From Deltaproteobacteria bacterium (lineage in GTDB: Bacteria; Desulfobacterota; Desulfarculia; Desulfarculales; Desulfarculaceae), in NCBI GenBank assembly GCA_020444165.1, contig JAHLLK010000072.1, positions 1 to 29,295 of the forward strand: DNA of 29,295 nt. Reading direction: 5' to 3'. Below, in pieces: positions 1 to 8,600 of the stretch. Numbering within the stretch: position 1 is the first letter of the stretch; each line of letters starts with the position of its first letter. The position numbers and the translations under genes are program-made. Under the pieces are notes generated by a model. That model had not been told where the DNA came from and searched no databases. It worked only from the letters and a program-made list of their open reading frames with translations.

Positions 1-97
1 GGCTTTGAAAAAGCAAGCAATTTGGTAAACTTGACAAAACCACGCTTTTGTCAAGTTTGGTTGAAAAAGGCCATGGAGGGACTTTTTCAACATCCTG
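1..97. repeat. Structured hairpin element, copy 1 (5' part cut by window edge)
   Basis: This stretch follows the stop of the acyl-CoA ligase and holds two clear hairpins. The first pairs 27-39 with 46-58 (13 bp, loop CCACGC). The second pairs 60-69 with 82-91 (10 bp, 12-base loop). Bases 11-23 (AAGCAAGCAATTT) look like the right arm of a further hairpin whose left arm lies mostly outside the window. The layout and several sequence blocks match the array at 4003-4099. It could act as a terminator for the ligase gene or be a dispersed structured repeat. Confidence 0.6.
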
Positions 98-1831
98 CTA
101 GGCCTCAAAGAGTCTTTCCAAGACGGGCTGGTACTTCCGGCGGATCACCGCCCGCTTGATCTTCAAGGTGGGAGTCAATAGGCCGTTTTCCACGGTCCAC
201 TGGTCCGAGAGGAGCGCGATCTTCTTGGGCCGTTCAAAGGGTTTGAAGCCCGCGGCCAGCCGCGCCACTTCCTCGGTGACCATCTTCTCCCGCTCGTCAT
301 CCCCTCCGACCGCGGCCAGGGCCGCGTCCTCGGGCACGATGAGCGCCACGTTGTAGTCCTGGTTGTCGCCATGGAGCATCACGTGGTTGATGAGGGGGCT
401 TTGGCGCAGCGCCTCCTCCAGGGGGGCCGGGGCCACGTACTTGCCGTTGGCCAGCTTGTACAGTTCCTTGACCCGGCCGGTGATGTAGAGGAAGCCCTCG
501 TCGTCGAAGCGCCCCAGGTCGCCGGTGCGGAAGCCGCCGTCTTCCGTGAGGCACGCCGCGTACACTTCGGGCTGGTTGTGGTAGCCCACGGCCACGTGGG
601 GGCCGTGCACGATGATCTCGCCCTCGCCCGGGGCCGCGCCCTCCACCGCGGGGTCCAGGCTGAGCCGCGCCCCTTCCAGGGCCCGGCCCACGCTGCCCTG
701 CCGGCGGCCGGCCAGGGAGTTGGCCGACACGGCCATGGTGGTCTCGGTGAGGCCGTAGCCCTCGTACACCGTGACCCCCAGGTCTTCCAGAAAGCCGATG
801 ACTTCGGGGTTCAGGGCCGCGCCGCCGCACATCGACATGCGGAGCCGCCCGCCCAACAGGGGCTTGATCTTGTTGAACACCAGGGCCCGGGCCGCGGCCA
901 GGCTCAGCCGCTCCAGGGGGCCCAGGGGCTCGCCGCGGCGGGCCCGGGCGCTGACCCGGCTGCCCCGCGTGAAGAGCTGGCGGGCCAGGCCGCCCTTGGC
1001 GCGGAGCTTTTCGTCCACGGCCTGGTAGAAGCGCTGGTACAGCTTGGGCACCGTGAAGAAGATGGTGGGCCGCACCGCCGCGAAATCGGCCATGATCTCG
1101 TTCACGTCCGCCACCAGGGTGGCGGAAAAGCCCTTCAGGATCAGGAAATGCACTTCCTCGATCTGGCCCATGAGGTGGCCCCAGGGCAAAAAGGAGAGGC
1201 TCACGTCCGCGGGGGTGAACTCCAGGATGTCGGCCACCGAGGCCAACTCGGCCATGAGGTTGCCGTGGGTGAGGATGACCCCCTTGGGGGCCCCGGTGGT
1301 GCCCGAGGTGTAGATCAGGCCGAAGGGCTCCGTGGCCGCGGGCGAGAGGCTGGGCCGGGGAGCGTCCCGGCCCGCGGCGCGGAGGGAGGCGTAGCTGGGG
1401 AATTCCGCGTCCCGGCCCTGCAACAGCACCAGGCTCGCCAGGTGGGGCGCCGTGGCCCGGAGATGCCGCACCCGGTCCAAAAGCTCCGGGGTGCGCACCA
1501 ACAGGGCTTTGGCCCCGGAATCCCGGATGATGTACTCCCAGTCCTCCAGGGGTTGGCTCTCGTACATGGGCACGAAATGGGCCCCCAGGCCGTAGGTGGC
1601 GTAGGCCGCCACGGGCCACTCCAGGCAGTTGTTGGCGATTATGGCCACCTTGTCGCCCGGGCCGAGCCCCAGCCCGGACAGGCCGCCGCGCAGCTCGTCC
1701 ACCGCCGCGCCGAACTCCCCAAAGGTGGTCCAGGTCAGCCGGCCCTCCCGTTTCACCCCGTACATGGGGCGCTCGGCAAAGACCCGGCAGGAATGTTCCT
1801 GCATTTCCACCAGATTGTTGAAGCTGGACAT
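98..1831 (-). CDS. Long-chain acyl-CoA synthetase (AMP-binding, FadD15-like)
   Basis: Predicted 577-aa member of the ANL adenylating superfamily, closest in style to long-chain fatty-acid-CoA ligases. Such enzymes activate a fatty acid with ATP to an acyl-AMP and transfer it to CoA in the cytoplasm. The phosphate-binding motif YTSGTTGAPKG is at residues 174-184, followed by the family motifs YGLTET and FRTGDLG. A C-terminal lysine (in PTLKIKR) fits the catalytic lysine of the mobile C-domain. The start at 1831 was chosen because GGGAGGGGAG lies just upstream; the open frame extends 37 codons further but that extension looks non-coding. It diverges from the AraC regulator at 1984, which may control it. 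The substrate chain length cannot be read from sequence. Confidence 0.9.
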   Translation of the reverse strand: MSSFNNLVEMQEHSCRVFAERPMYGVKREGRLTWTTFGEFGAAVDELRGGLSGLGLGPGDKVAIIANNCLEWPVAAYATYGLGAHFVPMYESQPLEDWEYIIRDSGAKALLVRTPELLDRVRHLRATAPHLASLVLLQGRDAEFPSYASLRAAGRDAPRPSLSPAATEPFGLIYTSGTTGAPKGVILTHGNLMAELASVADILEFTPADVSLSFLPWGHLMGQIEEVHFLILKGFSATLVADVNEIMADFAAVRPTIFFTVPKLYQRFYQAVDEKLRAKGGLARQLFTRGSRVSARARRGEPLGPLERLSLAAARALVFNKIKPLLGGRLRMSMCGGAALNPEVIGFLEDLGVTVYEGYGLTETTMAVSANSLAGRRQGSVGRALEGARLSLDPAVEGAAPGEGEIIVHGPHVAVGYHNQPEVYAACLTEDGGFRTGDLGRFDDEGFLYITGRVKELYKLANGKYVAPAPLEEALRQSPLINHVMLHGDNQDYNVALIVPEDAALAAVGGDDEREKMVTEEVARLAAGFKPFERPKKIALLSDQWTVENGLLTPTLKIKRAVIRRKYQPVLERLFEA

Positions 1832-1983
1832 CGCTCCCCTCCCGGCCGGGCGCCCCCGGCCCGCCCTTTCATCCGGCAGGCATTTCCCACGAAGCCCATG
1901 GTAGGATGAAAGCCCGGCCCGCAATAGGATCACGGAGGACAAAAACGGGACCGATCCGGCCAGCGGCGGGGGAGGGGGCAGGC
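1832..1983. promoter_or_regulatory. Divergent intergenic region between ligase and AraC regulator
   Basis: These 152 bp separate two divergent genes and must contain both promoters. Each gene has a strong G-rich ribosome binding site at its edge (GGAGGGGAG for the ligase, GGGGGAGG for the regulator). I see no convincing -35/-10 pair or direct-repeat AraC operator. The assignment as a shared control region rests on layout only. Confidence 0.4.
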
Positions 1984-3003
1984 ATGGAAAAGATGTTCTA
2001 CGGCGACGCCGCCAAGTGGCTGTTGGACCAGGCCGCCAAGCGGGGCGCGGACCCGGGGGCCATCCTGGGCCAGGCCGGCCTGCCCGCGGACTGGGCAGCC
2101 GACCCCGAGGCGCTCCTGCCCGCCTCGGTCTACCAGCGCCTGGTGCTGGCCGCCCTGGAGCAGTCCCGCGACCCCACCCTGGCCCTGGGCGCGGCCCGGG
2201 AGTTCAGCTATGTCAGCCGCTTCGGCTACTGGGGCTACGCCATCCTGAGCAGCGCCACCTGGGAGCAGGCCGCCCGCATTGCGCTGCGTTACTGGGACGT
2301 GTCCGGCTCCCTGGCCCGGCCGGAGTTCTTCGAAGACGGCGAGACCTGCGGCTGGGAGATCTTCCCGGCCGTGGAGCCGGTGCACGAGAAGATCCTGATC
2401 TTCGCGGTGGAGAAGGTGCTGTCCTCGTCCTTTGCCACCATCGAGTTCGCCACCGGCAGCCCGCCCCCGCTGCGGGAGATCCTGGTCTCCTACGCCCCGC
2501 CGGAGCACGCCGCCCTGTACCCGGAATATTGGCGCGCCCCGGTGCGTTTCCGGCAGCCCAGGAACCTGGTGCGCATGGACCGCGCCGTGCTGGAGCGGCC
2601 CATCCTCCTGGCCAACGCGCAAATCATGCAGACCTGCCAGGAGCAGTGCCACCAGCTTTTGGCCAACCTGCGCCAGAGCGACGAACTGGTGGAGCTGATC
2701 CGCCGGCTCATCATCGGCCGGCCCGGCGACTTCCCCGGCGCGGAACAGACCGCCCGCCGCCTGGGCCTCTCCCCCCGCACCCTGCGCCGCCGCCTCCGGG
2801 ACCGCGGCACCAACTACCAGGCCCTGCTGGACGAGGTGCGGGCCGAACTGGCCCTGGGCTACCTCACCGCCACCAACCTCTCCATGGACGAGATCGCCGG
2901 CCTGGTGGGCTTCGCCGAAACCACCACCTTCCGCCGCACCTTCAAGAAATGGCGGGGCAAAAGCGCCGCCCAGGTCCGCCGCGCCGCCCGAGACCCGGGC
3001 TAG
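1984..3003 (+). CDS. AraC-family transcriptional regulator (arabinose-binding-type N domain)
   Basis: A 339-aa regulator. Residues about 20-200 resemble the N-terminal ligand-binding domain found in OruR/ArgR-like AraC proteins. Residues about 240-335 form the double helix-turn-helix, with LGLSPRTLRRRLRDRG as first recognition helix and the diagnostic second helix region (IAGLVGFAETTTFRRTFKKW). The start at 1984 is supported by GGGGGAGG a few bases upstream; a longer frame from 1906 would overlap the divergent promoter region. Regulators of this subgroup often sit next to the lipid or amino-acid genes they control, so the divergent acyl-CoA ligase is the likely target (inference). The inducer is unknown. 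Confidence 0.9.
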   Translation: MEKMFYGDAAKWLLDQAAKRGADPGAILGQAGLPADWAADPEALLPASVYQRLVLAALEQSRDPTLALGAAREFSYVSRFGYWGYAILSSATWEQAARIALRYWDVSGSLARPEFFEDGETCGWEIFPAVEPVHEKILIFAVEKVLSSSFATIEFATGSPPPLREILVSYAPPEHAALYPEYWRAPVRFRQPRNLVRMDRAVLERPILLANAQIMQTCQEQCHQLLANLRQSDELVELIRRLIIGRPGDFPGAEQTARRLGLSPRTLRRRLRDRGTNYQALLDEVRAELALGYLTATNLSMDEIAGLVGFAETTTFRRTFKKWRGKSAAQVRRAARDPG

Positions 3004-3028
3004 GAGGTTTTTGGAGAATTGGGAATGT

Positions 3029-3070
3029 GGGGGGGGGGGCCCTTTTTTTAAAAAATGGGCCCCCCCCCCC
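3029..3070. terminator. 42-bp near-perfect palindrome of homopolymer blocks
   Basis: Beginning 25 bp after the AraC stop, the sequence reads 11 G, CCC, 7 T, 6 A, T, GGG, 11 C. The two 21-base halves are reverse complements except for one T/T mismatch (3043/3056). More C runs (8 and 6) follow to 3086. It could extrude as a hairpin and terminate transcription, but it lacks a normal loop and U-tract. Homopolymer length may be affected by sequencing error. Confidence 0.4.
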
Positions 3071-3111
3071 ACCCCCCCCTCCCCCCAAAAAACTTCCTAG
3101 TTTTAGTGGCC

Positions 3112-3201
3112 GGGTATTCGGAGAGAGGCGGCGCAGGGGTGCGGCGGGCCTCTCCGGATATGCCTTGGCGCCCCAAGCAAAAAAATGCGCTTGGCTGCGC
3201 C
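3112..3201. repeat. Two adjacent hairpins in the leader of the WrbA-like gene
   Basis: The first inverted repeat spans 3112-3164, with arms centred on CGGAGAG/CTCTCCG and extended by imperfect pairing. The second spans 3167-3201, pairing GGCGC plus CCAAGC with GCTTGG plus GCGCC around an A-rich loop. No gene lies in 3004-3258. These may end the AraC transcript or form a 5' leader for the next gene. No U-tract follows either hairpin. Confidence 0.4.
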
Positions 3202-3258
3202 GCCAAATTGCCGCACCCTATTAATGAGACAATGGAACCTCAATAGAGGAAGGCATTC

Positions 3259-3894
3259 ATGGAAGTTCAAATCGTTTTCTACAGCATGTACGGCCACATC
3301 TATCAGATGGCCGAGGCCGTGGCCCGGGGGGTTCGCGAGGTGGAAGGCGCCAACGTGACACTTTACCAGGTGGAGGAGCTGGTGCCCGACGCGGCCCTGG
3401 AGCGCACCGGGGCCAAAAAGGCCCGCGAGGTCTTTGCGCACGTGCCCCTGGCCGACCCCAAAAAGCTGCCCGAGGCGGACGCCGTCATCTTCGGCACCCC
3501 CACCCGCTTCGGGAACATGTGCGCCCAGATGAAGAATTTCCTGGACCACCTGGGCTCCTTGTGGGCGGTGGACGCCCTGGTGGGCAAGGTGGGCGGGGTT
3601 TTCACCTCCTCGAACACCCAACATGGCGGCCAGGAGTCCACCATCTTGAGCTTTCACTTCGTGCTGTGGCATTTGGGGTTCATTCTGGTGGGCCTGCCCT
3701 ACGCAGAGAAGCTGCAAACCGGGCTCGAGGAGATCAAGGGCGGCTCGCCCTACGGGGCCAGCACCATTGCCGGCTCGGACGGCAGCCGGCAACCCAGCGA
3801 GGTGGAAAAGGCCATGGCCGCCTACCAGGGCCGCCACGTGGCCCGCATCACCAAGGCGCTGTTGGCCGGCGGCTGGCAGGCCGGGCCGATGTAG
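3259..3894 (+). CDS. wrbA: NAD(P)H:quinone oxidoreductase, WrbA-like flavoprotein
   Basis: A 211-aa flavodoxin-fold protein of normal WrbA length. The FMN-phosphate loop is at the N-terminus (YSMYGHIYQMAEAV). The family signatures PTRFGNMCAQMKNFLD and TSSNTQHGGQESTI, which surround the isoalloxazine, are intact. WrbA proteins are FMN-dependent enzymes that reduce quinones by two electrons at the expense of NAD(P)H and limit oxidative stress. The start has AGAGGAAGG upstream. The gene stands alone, preceded by hairpins (3112-3201) and followed by the hairpin array at 4003-4099. Classification is firm; the physiological electron donor in this organism is unknown. Confidence 0.92.
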   Translation: MEVQIVFYSMYGHIYQMAEAVARGVREVEGANVTLYQVEELVPDAALERTGAKKAREVFAHVPLADPKKLPEADAVIFGTPTRFGNMCAQMKNFLDHLGSLWAVDALVGKVGGVFTSSNTQHGGQESTILSFHFVLWHLGFILVGLPYAEKLQTGLEEIKGGSPYGASTIAGSDGSRQPSEVEKAMAAYQGRHVARITKALLAGGWQAGPM

Positions 3895-4002
3895 AGATCA
3901 TTGCATGGTGAAACACATAAAACGTGTTGATATTATGCCAAAAATGGCTGTAAAACATGATTACGGCAGGCAATGGCCGATGCAGGCCAAGGATGGCCCT
4001 CC

Positions 4003-4099
4003 AAATTGCAAGCTTCAAAAAGCTTGCAATTTGTGAGGGTTGGCAAAATCGCGTTTTTGCCAACCCGACATTGCACGGGGCAGGACGCCCCGTGCAATG
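4003..4099. repeat. Structured hairpin element, copy 2 (three tandem hairpins)
   Basis: Three perfect hairpins follow each other between the convergent ends of the WrbA-like and DUF362 genes (intergenic region 3895-4201). Stems are 4003-4015/4020-4032 (13 bp, loop CAAA), 4037-4048/4055-4066 (12 bp, loop TCGCGT) and 4069-4081/4087-4099 (13 bp, loop AGGAC). The first two align with positions 2-58 of the window: blocks such as GCAATTTG and the CAAAA/TTTTG stem ends are shared, while the rest of the stem changes with pairing kept. No gene is seen in the rest of the region. It could serve as a bidirectional terminator. Confidence 0.7.
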
Positions 4100-4201
4100 C
4101 TCTCATGTAGGGGGAGTGCAGGTCTGGAGAAGAGACGGGCGCGGCGAAGGCCGCGCCCGCTGCCATTTTTCGGCCCGGCCGCTGCTCCGGGCCCGTCTTC
4201 G

Positions 4202-5311
4202 CTAAATCGCGATCAGCTCATACTCCGCTGTGCCCAGGCCGATCTCCGCCCCATAGGTGATCTGGGTCAGGCCCTGGGTGTGGGCCCAGGCGGCGGCGAA
4301 CTTGTCCGCGCCGGGGCCGCAGGGCGTTTCCAGCTTGCAGCCAGCCAGGCTGGTCTGGGTGGTGACCAGGTCGTAAGAGGCCTGGTCGATGGCCACCGGG
4401 TCGGTGGAGGCCAGGATGCCCAGGTTGGGCACCATGGGGGTGTCGCTCCAGGGCACGCAGTCGCAGTCCGGGGTGATGTCCAGGAGGAAATTGAAGAAGC
4501 AGGCCTTGCCCCGCTTGTTGGCCAGCGCGCCCAAGGCGTACTCGGTCATGCGCTCCATGAACTCCGGGATGTCCCGCAGCCAGTCCGGCTGCACCGCCCC
4601 CTCGGGGCACACCGAGACGCACTCGAAGCAGCCGATGCAAAGCTCGGGGTCCACCTCGCACTTGCCGCTTTCCTGGAGCCGGGCCGCCCCGGCCGGGCAG
4701 GAGTCCTGGCACAGGCCGCAGCCCACGCACTGCTCCGGGTTCACCATCAGGCGCGGCGAGTGCTGGGCCCGCTTGCCCTGGGGGGTGGCGCAGCCCATGG
4801 CCAGGTTCTTGATGGCTCCGCCAAAGCCGGCCACCATGTGGCCCTTGAAGTGGGACATGGCCACCAGGCAGTCGGCGTCGTACACGTCCCGGCCGATGAT
4901 CACCTCGGCAAAGCGTTTCTGGTCGATGACCACCGAGGCCGCGCTGCCGCCCTTGAGGCCGTCGGCGATCAACACCGGAGCGCCCACCACCGAGAAGGCG
5001 AAGCCGTGCTCAAAGGCGGTGAGCAGGTGGTCCACCGCGTTGGTGCGGCTGCCTGTGTAAAGGGTGTTGGTGTCGGTGAGAAAGGGTTTGCCGCCCTGCC
5101 CGCGCACCACGTCCACGATCTGGCGCACGTACATGGGCCTGAGATGGGTGTCGTTGCCGTGCTCGCCAAAGTGGAGTTTTATGGCCGTGAGGTCGCCCGG
5201 CGCCACCAGGCCGGCCAGGCCCACGGCTTCGGCCAGGCGCCGAATCTTGGTGATCTTGTTCTCCGTATCGAGGCGGGACCGCGCATCGGCGAAATAAACC
5301 TTCGAGGCCAT
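4202..5311 (-). CDS. DUF362 protein with two [4Fe-4S] ferredoxin motifs
   Basis: A 369-aa protein. The DUF362 domain forms most of the chain (for example HFGEHGN, and MSHFKGHMVAGFGGAIKNLAMG in the middle). A bacterial ferredoxin-type insert begins at residue 195, with CVGCGLCQDSCP and then CIGCFECVSVCP, enough for two [4Fe-4S] clusters. Members are common in anaerobes and presumed to be cytoplasmic electron carriers, but the reaction is not established. I chose the start at 5311 because GCAGGAGG lies 5 bases upstream; two earlier in-frame ATGs (5326, 5344) lack such a site. The gene is monocistronic as far as visible and converges on the WrbA-like gene. All eight cysteines expected of two clusters are present. 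Confidence 0.88.
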   Translation of the reverse strand: MASKVYFADARSRLDTENKITKIRRLAEAVGLAGLVAPGDLTAIKLHFGEHGNDTHLRPMYVRQIVDVVRGQGGKPFLTDTNTLYTGSRTNAVDHLLTAFEHGFAFSVVGAPVLIADGLKGGSAASVVIDQKRFAEVIIGRDVYDADCLVAMSHFKGHMVAGFGGAIKNLAMGCATPQGKRAQHSPRLMVNPEQCVGCGLCQDSCPAGAARLQESGKCEVDPELCIGCFECVSVCPEGAVQPDWLRDIPEFMERMTEYALGALANKRGKACFFNFLLDITPDCDCVPWSDTPMVPNLGILASTDPVAIDQASYDLVTTQTSLAGCKLETPCGPGADKFAAAWAHTQGLTQITYGAEIGLGTAEYELIAI

Positions 5312-5642
5312 GGCATCCTCCTGCATGCTCGCTGCCTGCTCCATTGCCGGCGTGGGGCAATTCTAGGCGCGGGGGAGGGGGATGCCCTGCCCGATCCACC
5401 CCCATCCTTGCCCGATCCTGCCCGGGGCGGGAGGAACCGGCAGGGGGCGCGGGGGGCGGGGGAATTCCGGGGCGAGCCGCGCCCTGGGTTGCGCCGGGGC
5501 GGCGCGGGGGAGCAGGGGCGGCAGGGGCGGGCGGGCAGCAAGCCACGGCGTCTGCTCTGGTTCTCGGCCCAGACCCACCACCCGCCCCGCAGGGCGCAAC
5601 GGTTGGAGTCCCTCCCCCCGCCCGGGGCTGCGAGGTCCGCCG
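5312..5642. other. GC-rich intergenic region without a gene
   Basis: These 331 bp lie between the kinase stop and the start of the DUF362 gene, both on the minus strand. The stretch is very GC-rich, with runs such as GGGGCGGG and CCCCGCCC. The open frames crossing it have no ribosome binding sites or recognisable products. It should hold the DUF362 promoter, but I cannot point to one. Confidence 0.5.
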
Positions 5643-8600
5643 CTAATCCCGGTCCAGCACGGCCCGCACGGTGCCCAAGAGTTCTTCCCGCTTGAAAGGC
5701 TTGGCCACGTAACCCGCCGCCCCGGCGGTCAGGGCCGTTTTGACCTGGTTGTCGGCGGCGTAGCCGCTGGCGATCAGCACCTTGACCGCGGGCTCCGCTT
5801 GCACCAGGGCCGTCAGGCACTTGAGCCCCCCCATGCCCGGCATGCCCAGGTCCAGGAGCACCAAGTCCGGCGGCGGGGACTGGCGGGAATAGGCCGCCAG
5901 GGCCTCCTCGCCGCTGGCTGCTTCCAGCACCCGATAGCCGGCGCGTTGCAGGAAGCGGCTGGCAATGGCCCGCAGGTCTCCCTCGTCATCGGCCAAAAGG
6001 ATGGTTTCGCCGCCGCCCGGCTCGGGGGCGGGAGTGGTCGCCAGCCGGCCCGGGGCGGCGGGCAGCGCCTCCCGGGCCAGGGCCGGCAAGTGGATTTCAA
6101 AACTGGCGCCCCGGCCCGGCTGGCTGGCGCAGGAAATGAAGCCGCCGTGGCTCTTCACGATGCCCCAGACCGTGGAAAGCCCCAGGCCGGTGCCGCGGCC
6201 CAGCGCCTTGGTGGTGAAGAAGGGGTCGAAGATCTGGCCCTGGGTGGCCTGGTCCATGCCCTGGCCGGTGTCGCTGACCGTGAGGAGCGCATACTCCCCC
6301 TGGCGGGCCTCGGGGTGGCGGCGGCCCATCTCCTGGTCCCGACGGAGCAGGCGGGTGGCCAGCCGGAGCCGGCCGCCCTCGGGCATGGCGTCGGCCGCGT
6401 TGGAGGCCAGGTTCAGGAGCACCTGCTCCAACTGGGTGGGGTCGCCCAAAACCGGGGGCAGGTCCGGGTCCAGCTCCAGGTCCAGGGCGATCATCTTGGG
6501 CAGGGTCCGCTCCAGGATGGCCTGGGCCTTTTTGCAGGTCTGGGTTAGGCTGAGGGGTTTCAGGGCCGGCTCGTTCTTGCGGCTGAAGGTGAGGATCTGC
6601 TGCACCAGCTCCTTGGCCCTCTCGGCCGCGGCGATGATCTGGGCGATGTCCGTGGGGTTGGCCGCGCCGGCCTTGGCGTCGTCATGGGCGATTTCCGCGA
6701 AACCCAGCACCGCGCCCAGGATGTTGTTGAAGTCGTGCGCAATGCCCCCGGCCAGGGTGCCCAGGGCCTCCATCTTTTGCCCCTGCCGGAGTTGGGCCTC
6801 CAGACGTCTCCGCTCGGCCGCGGCCTGTTTGGCCGCCGTGATATCCCGCACGAAAACCACGCACTCCCCGGCTCCCTTGATCTCCTGGTACTGCACGCTG
6901 ACTTCCACGTCGAAATAGCTGCCGTCCTTGCGGCGGTGCCGGCTTTCGAAACGGTCATCGCCGGCTTCGATCAGCCTCCGCATGTGGGCCAGGGCGGCGG
7001 CTGGATTCTCATCTGCCTCCAAATCCCAGATGTGCATGGCGAGGAGCTCTTCCCGGCTATACCCGCTCAGGCGGCAGTAGGCCTGGTTCACCTCCAACAG
7101 CCGCCCCGAGGTGTCGGTGCGCCAGAAGCCGTCCATGGCCGACATGAGGATTTGCCGGTTGCGCGCCTCGCTCTCGCCCAAGGCCTGCAGGGCGTAGCGC
7201 TGGGCGATGCCGATGGCCAGGTTGGAGGCCAACCTTTCCAACAGGGCGATCTGCCGGGAGTCGAAACGGTCCCGCCGGGGATCGTTGAACTGCAACAGGC
7301 CAAAGGTTTCCTCGCCATAGGTGAGGGGGATCAGGGCCACGGACTCGTACCCTTCGCCGTGGCAGCGGTTGCGGGTGCGGGACTGGCGGTCGGCCTCGGT
7401 GGTGGAGGCCAACAGATCCGTGGTGCTGTTGGTCCAGAAGCTGCCGTTGGACGAGAAAAAAGGCAGGGAGGGGTCGAAACGCCCGCGGATCACGTTGCCG
7501 CACATGCATTCCAGCAAGGCTTGGCCATGCGGGTCACGCAACACCTCGCCCTGGGCGTCCCTGGCGCAGAGCTGGGTCTCCGCCCGCACGAAGGCGGGCG
7601 GAAAGCCCCGGGTCTCGAAATAGGGGAAATCCTCGCCCTGCTTGAGGCGGATGCCCACCGCTTCGCAGCCCGACCACTCGCGCATCAGCCGGGTGACTGT
7701 CTCCACCAGTTGGTCCAGGTCATTGGGCCGGCTCAGGTGGCGGAGCACCTGCAAGGTGATTTCCCGCTCCCGCTCCGCCTGCTGGCGGTCGGTAATGTCC
7801 AGCACGATGCCCAGATAACTCTTCAGACGGCCCTGGTCATCGAAATGCGGCCGGCCCCGGGACAGGAGCCAGCGCTCCTGGGGCCCGGGCAGGTTGACCT
7901 TCCACTCCAGGTTGATCTCCCCGCCGGAGCGGGCCGCCTCCTGCACCGCCGCCTCGATGCGGGCGCGGTCGTCCGGGTGGATGGAGTCCCGCCAGGCCTC
8001 GTAGGAGGCTTCCCGCTCCAGGGGCGAGAGCCCGTAGAGCGGCCAAAGCTCCTCGGACCAGACGTTGCGGCCCGTGGCCAGGTCCCATTCCCAGGCCCCG
8101 GCCTGGGCCGCCTCGTGGGACAGCCGCAGGCGCTCCTGGCTTTTGCGGAGTTCCAGCTCCACCCGTTTCTGCTCGGTGATGTCATCGAACACGGCCACGA
8201 TCTCGCCCGAGGGGAGCTTGTACACAAAGTTCTCGTACCAGCCGGTCAGGAGGGCGTCCTGGTACAGGGTCACGGGCAGGCGCTCGGGCCGGCCGGTGCG
8301 CCACACCCGGCGCATCACCTCCACCAGGCCGAACTGCTCCGCCCCCGGGCGGGCCTGGAGGAGGCTCTTGCCGATCAGCTCACTACGATCTTGCCCGTCG
8401 TGCAGTTCACCGGACCGGTTGAAGTCCCGGAAAATGAAGTCCTCCCCCTCGCCCTTGACCTCGTACACCGCCACTCCGGAGTTGATGCCCTCGAACAGGG
8501 CGCGGTAACGCTCCTCACTGGCCCGCAGCTCCGCCTGGGCGCGCTGGCGCTCGGTGACATCGAGCATGCTGAGGATCAAGAGCCGGCGCCCCAACTGGTC

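Noticed and set aside
371..1909. Long plus-strand open frame opposite the acyl-CoA ligase
   Set aside because: Mirror of the ligase in GC-rich DNA; His/Gly/Gln-rich with no domain. The minus frame has full ANL motifs.
4003..4099. Integron attC site
   Set aside because: Hairpins are perfect and tandem, lack the bulged bases and core sites of attC, and no integrase or cassette array is present.
4040..5695. 551-codon plus frame opposite the DUF362 gene
   Set aside because: Low-complexity shadow of the DUF362 gene, and it runs through the intergenic hairpins.
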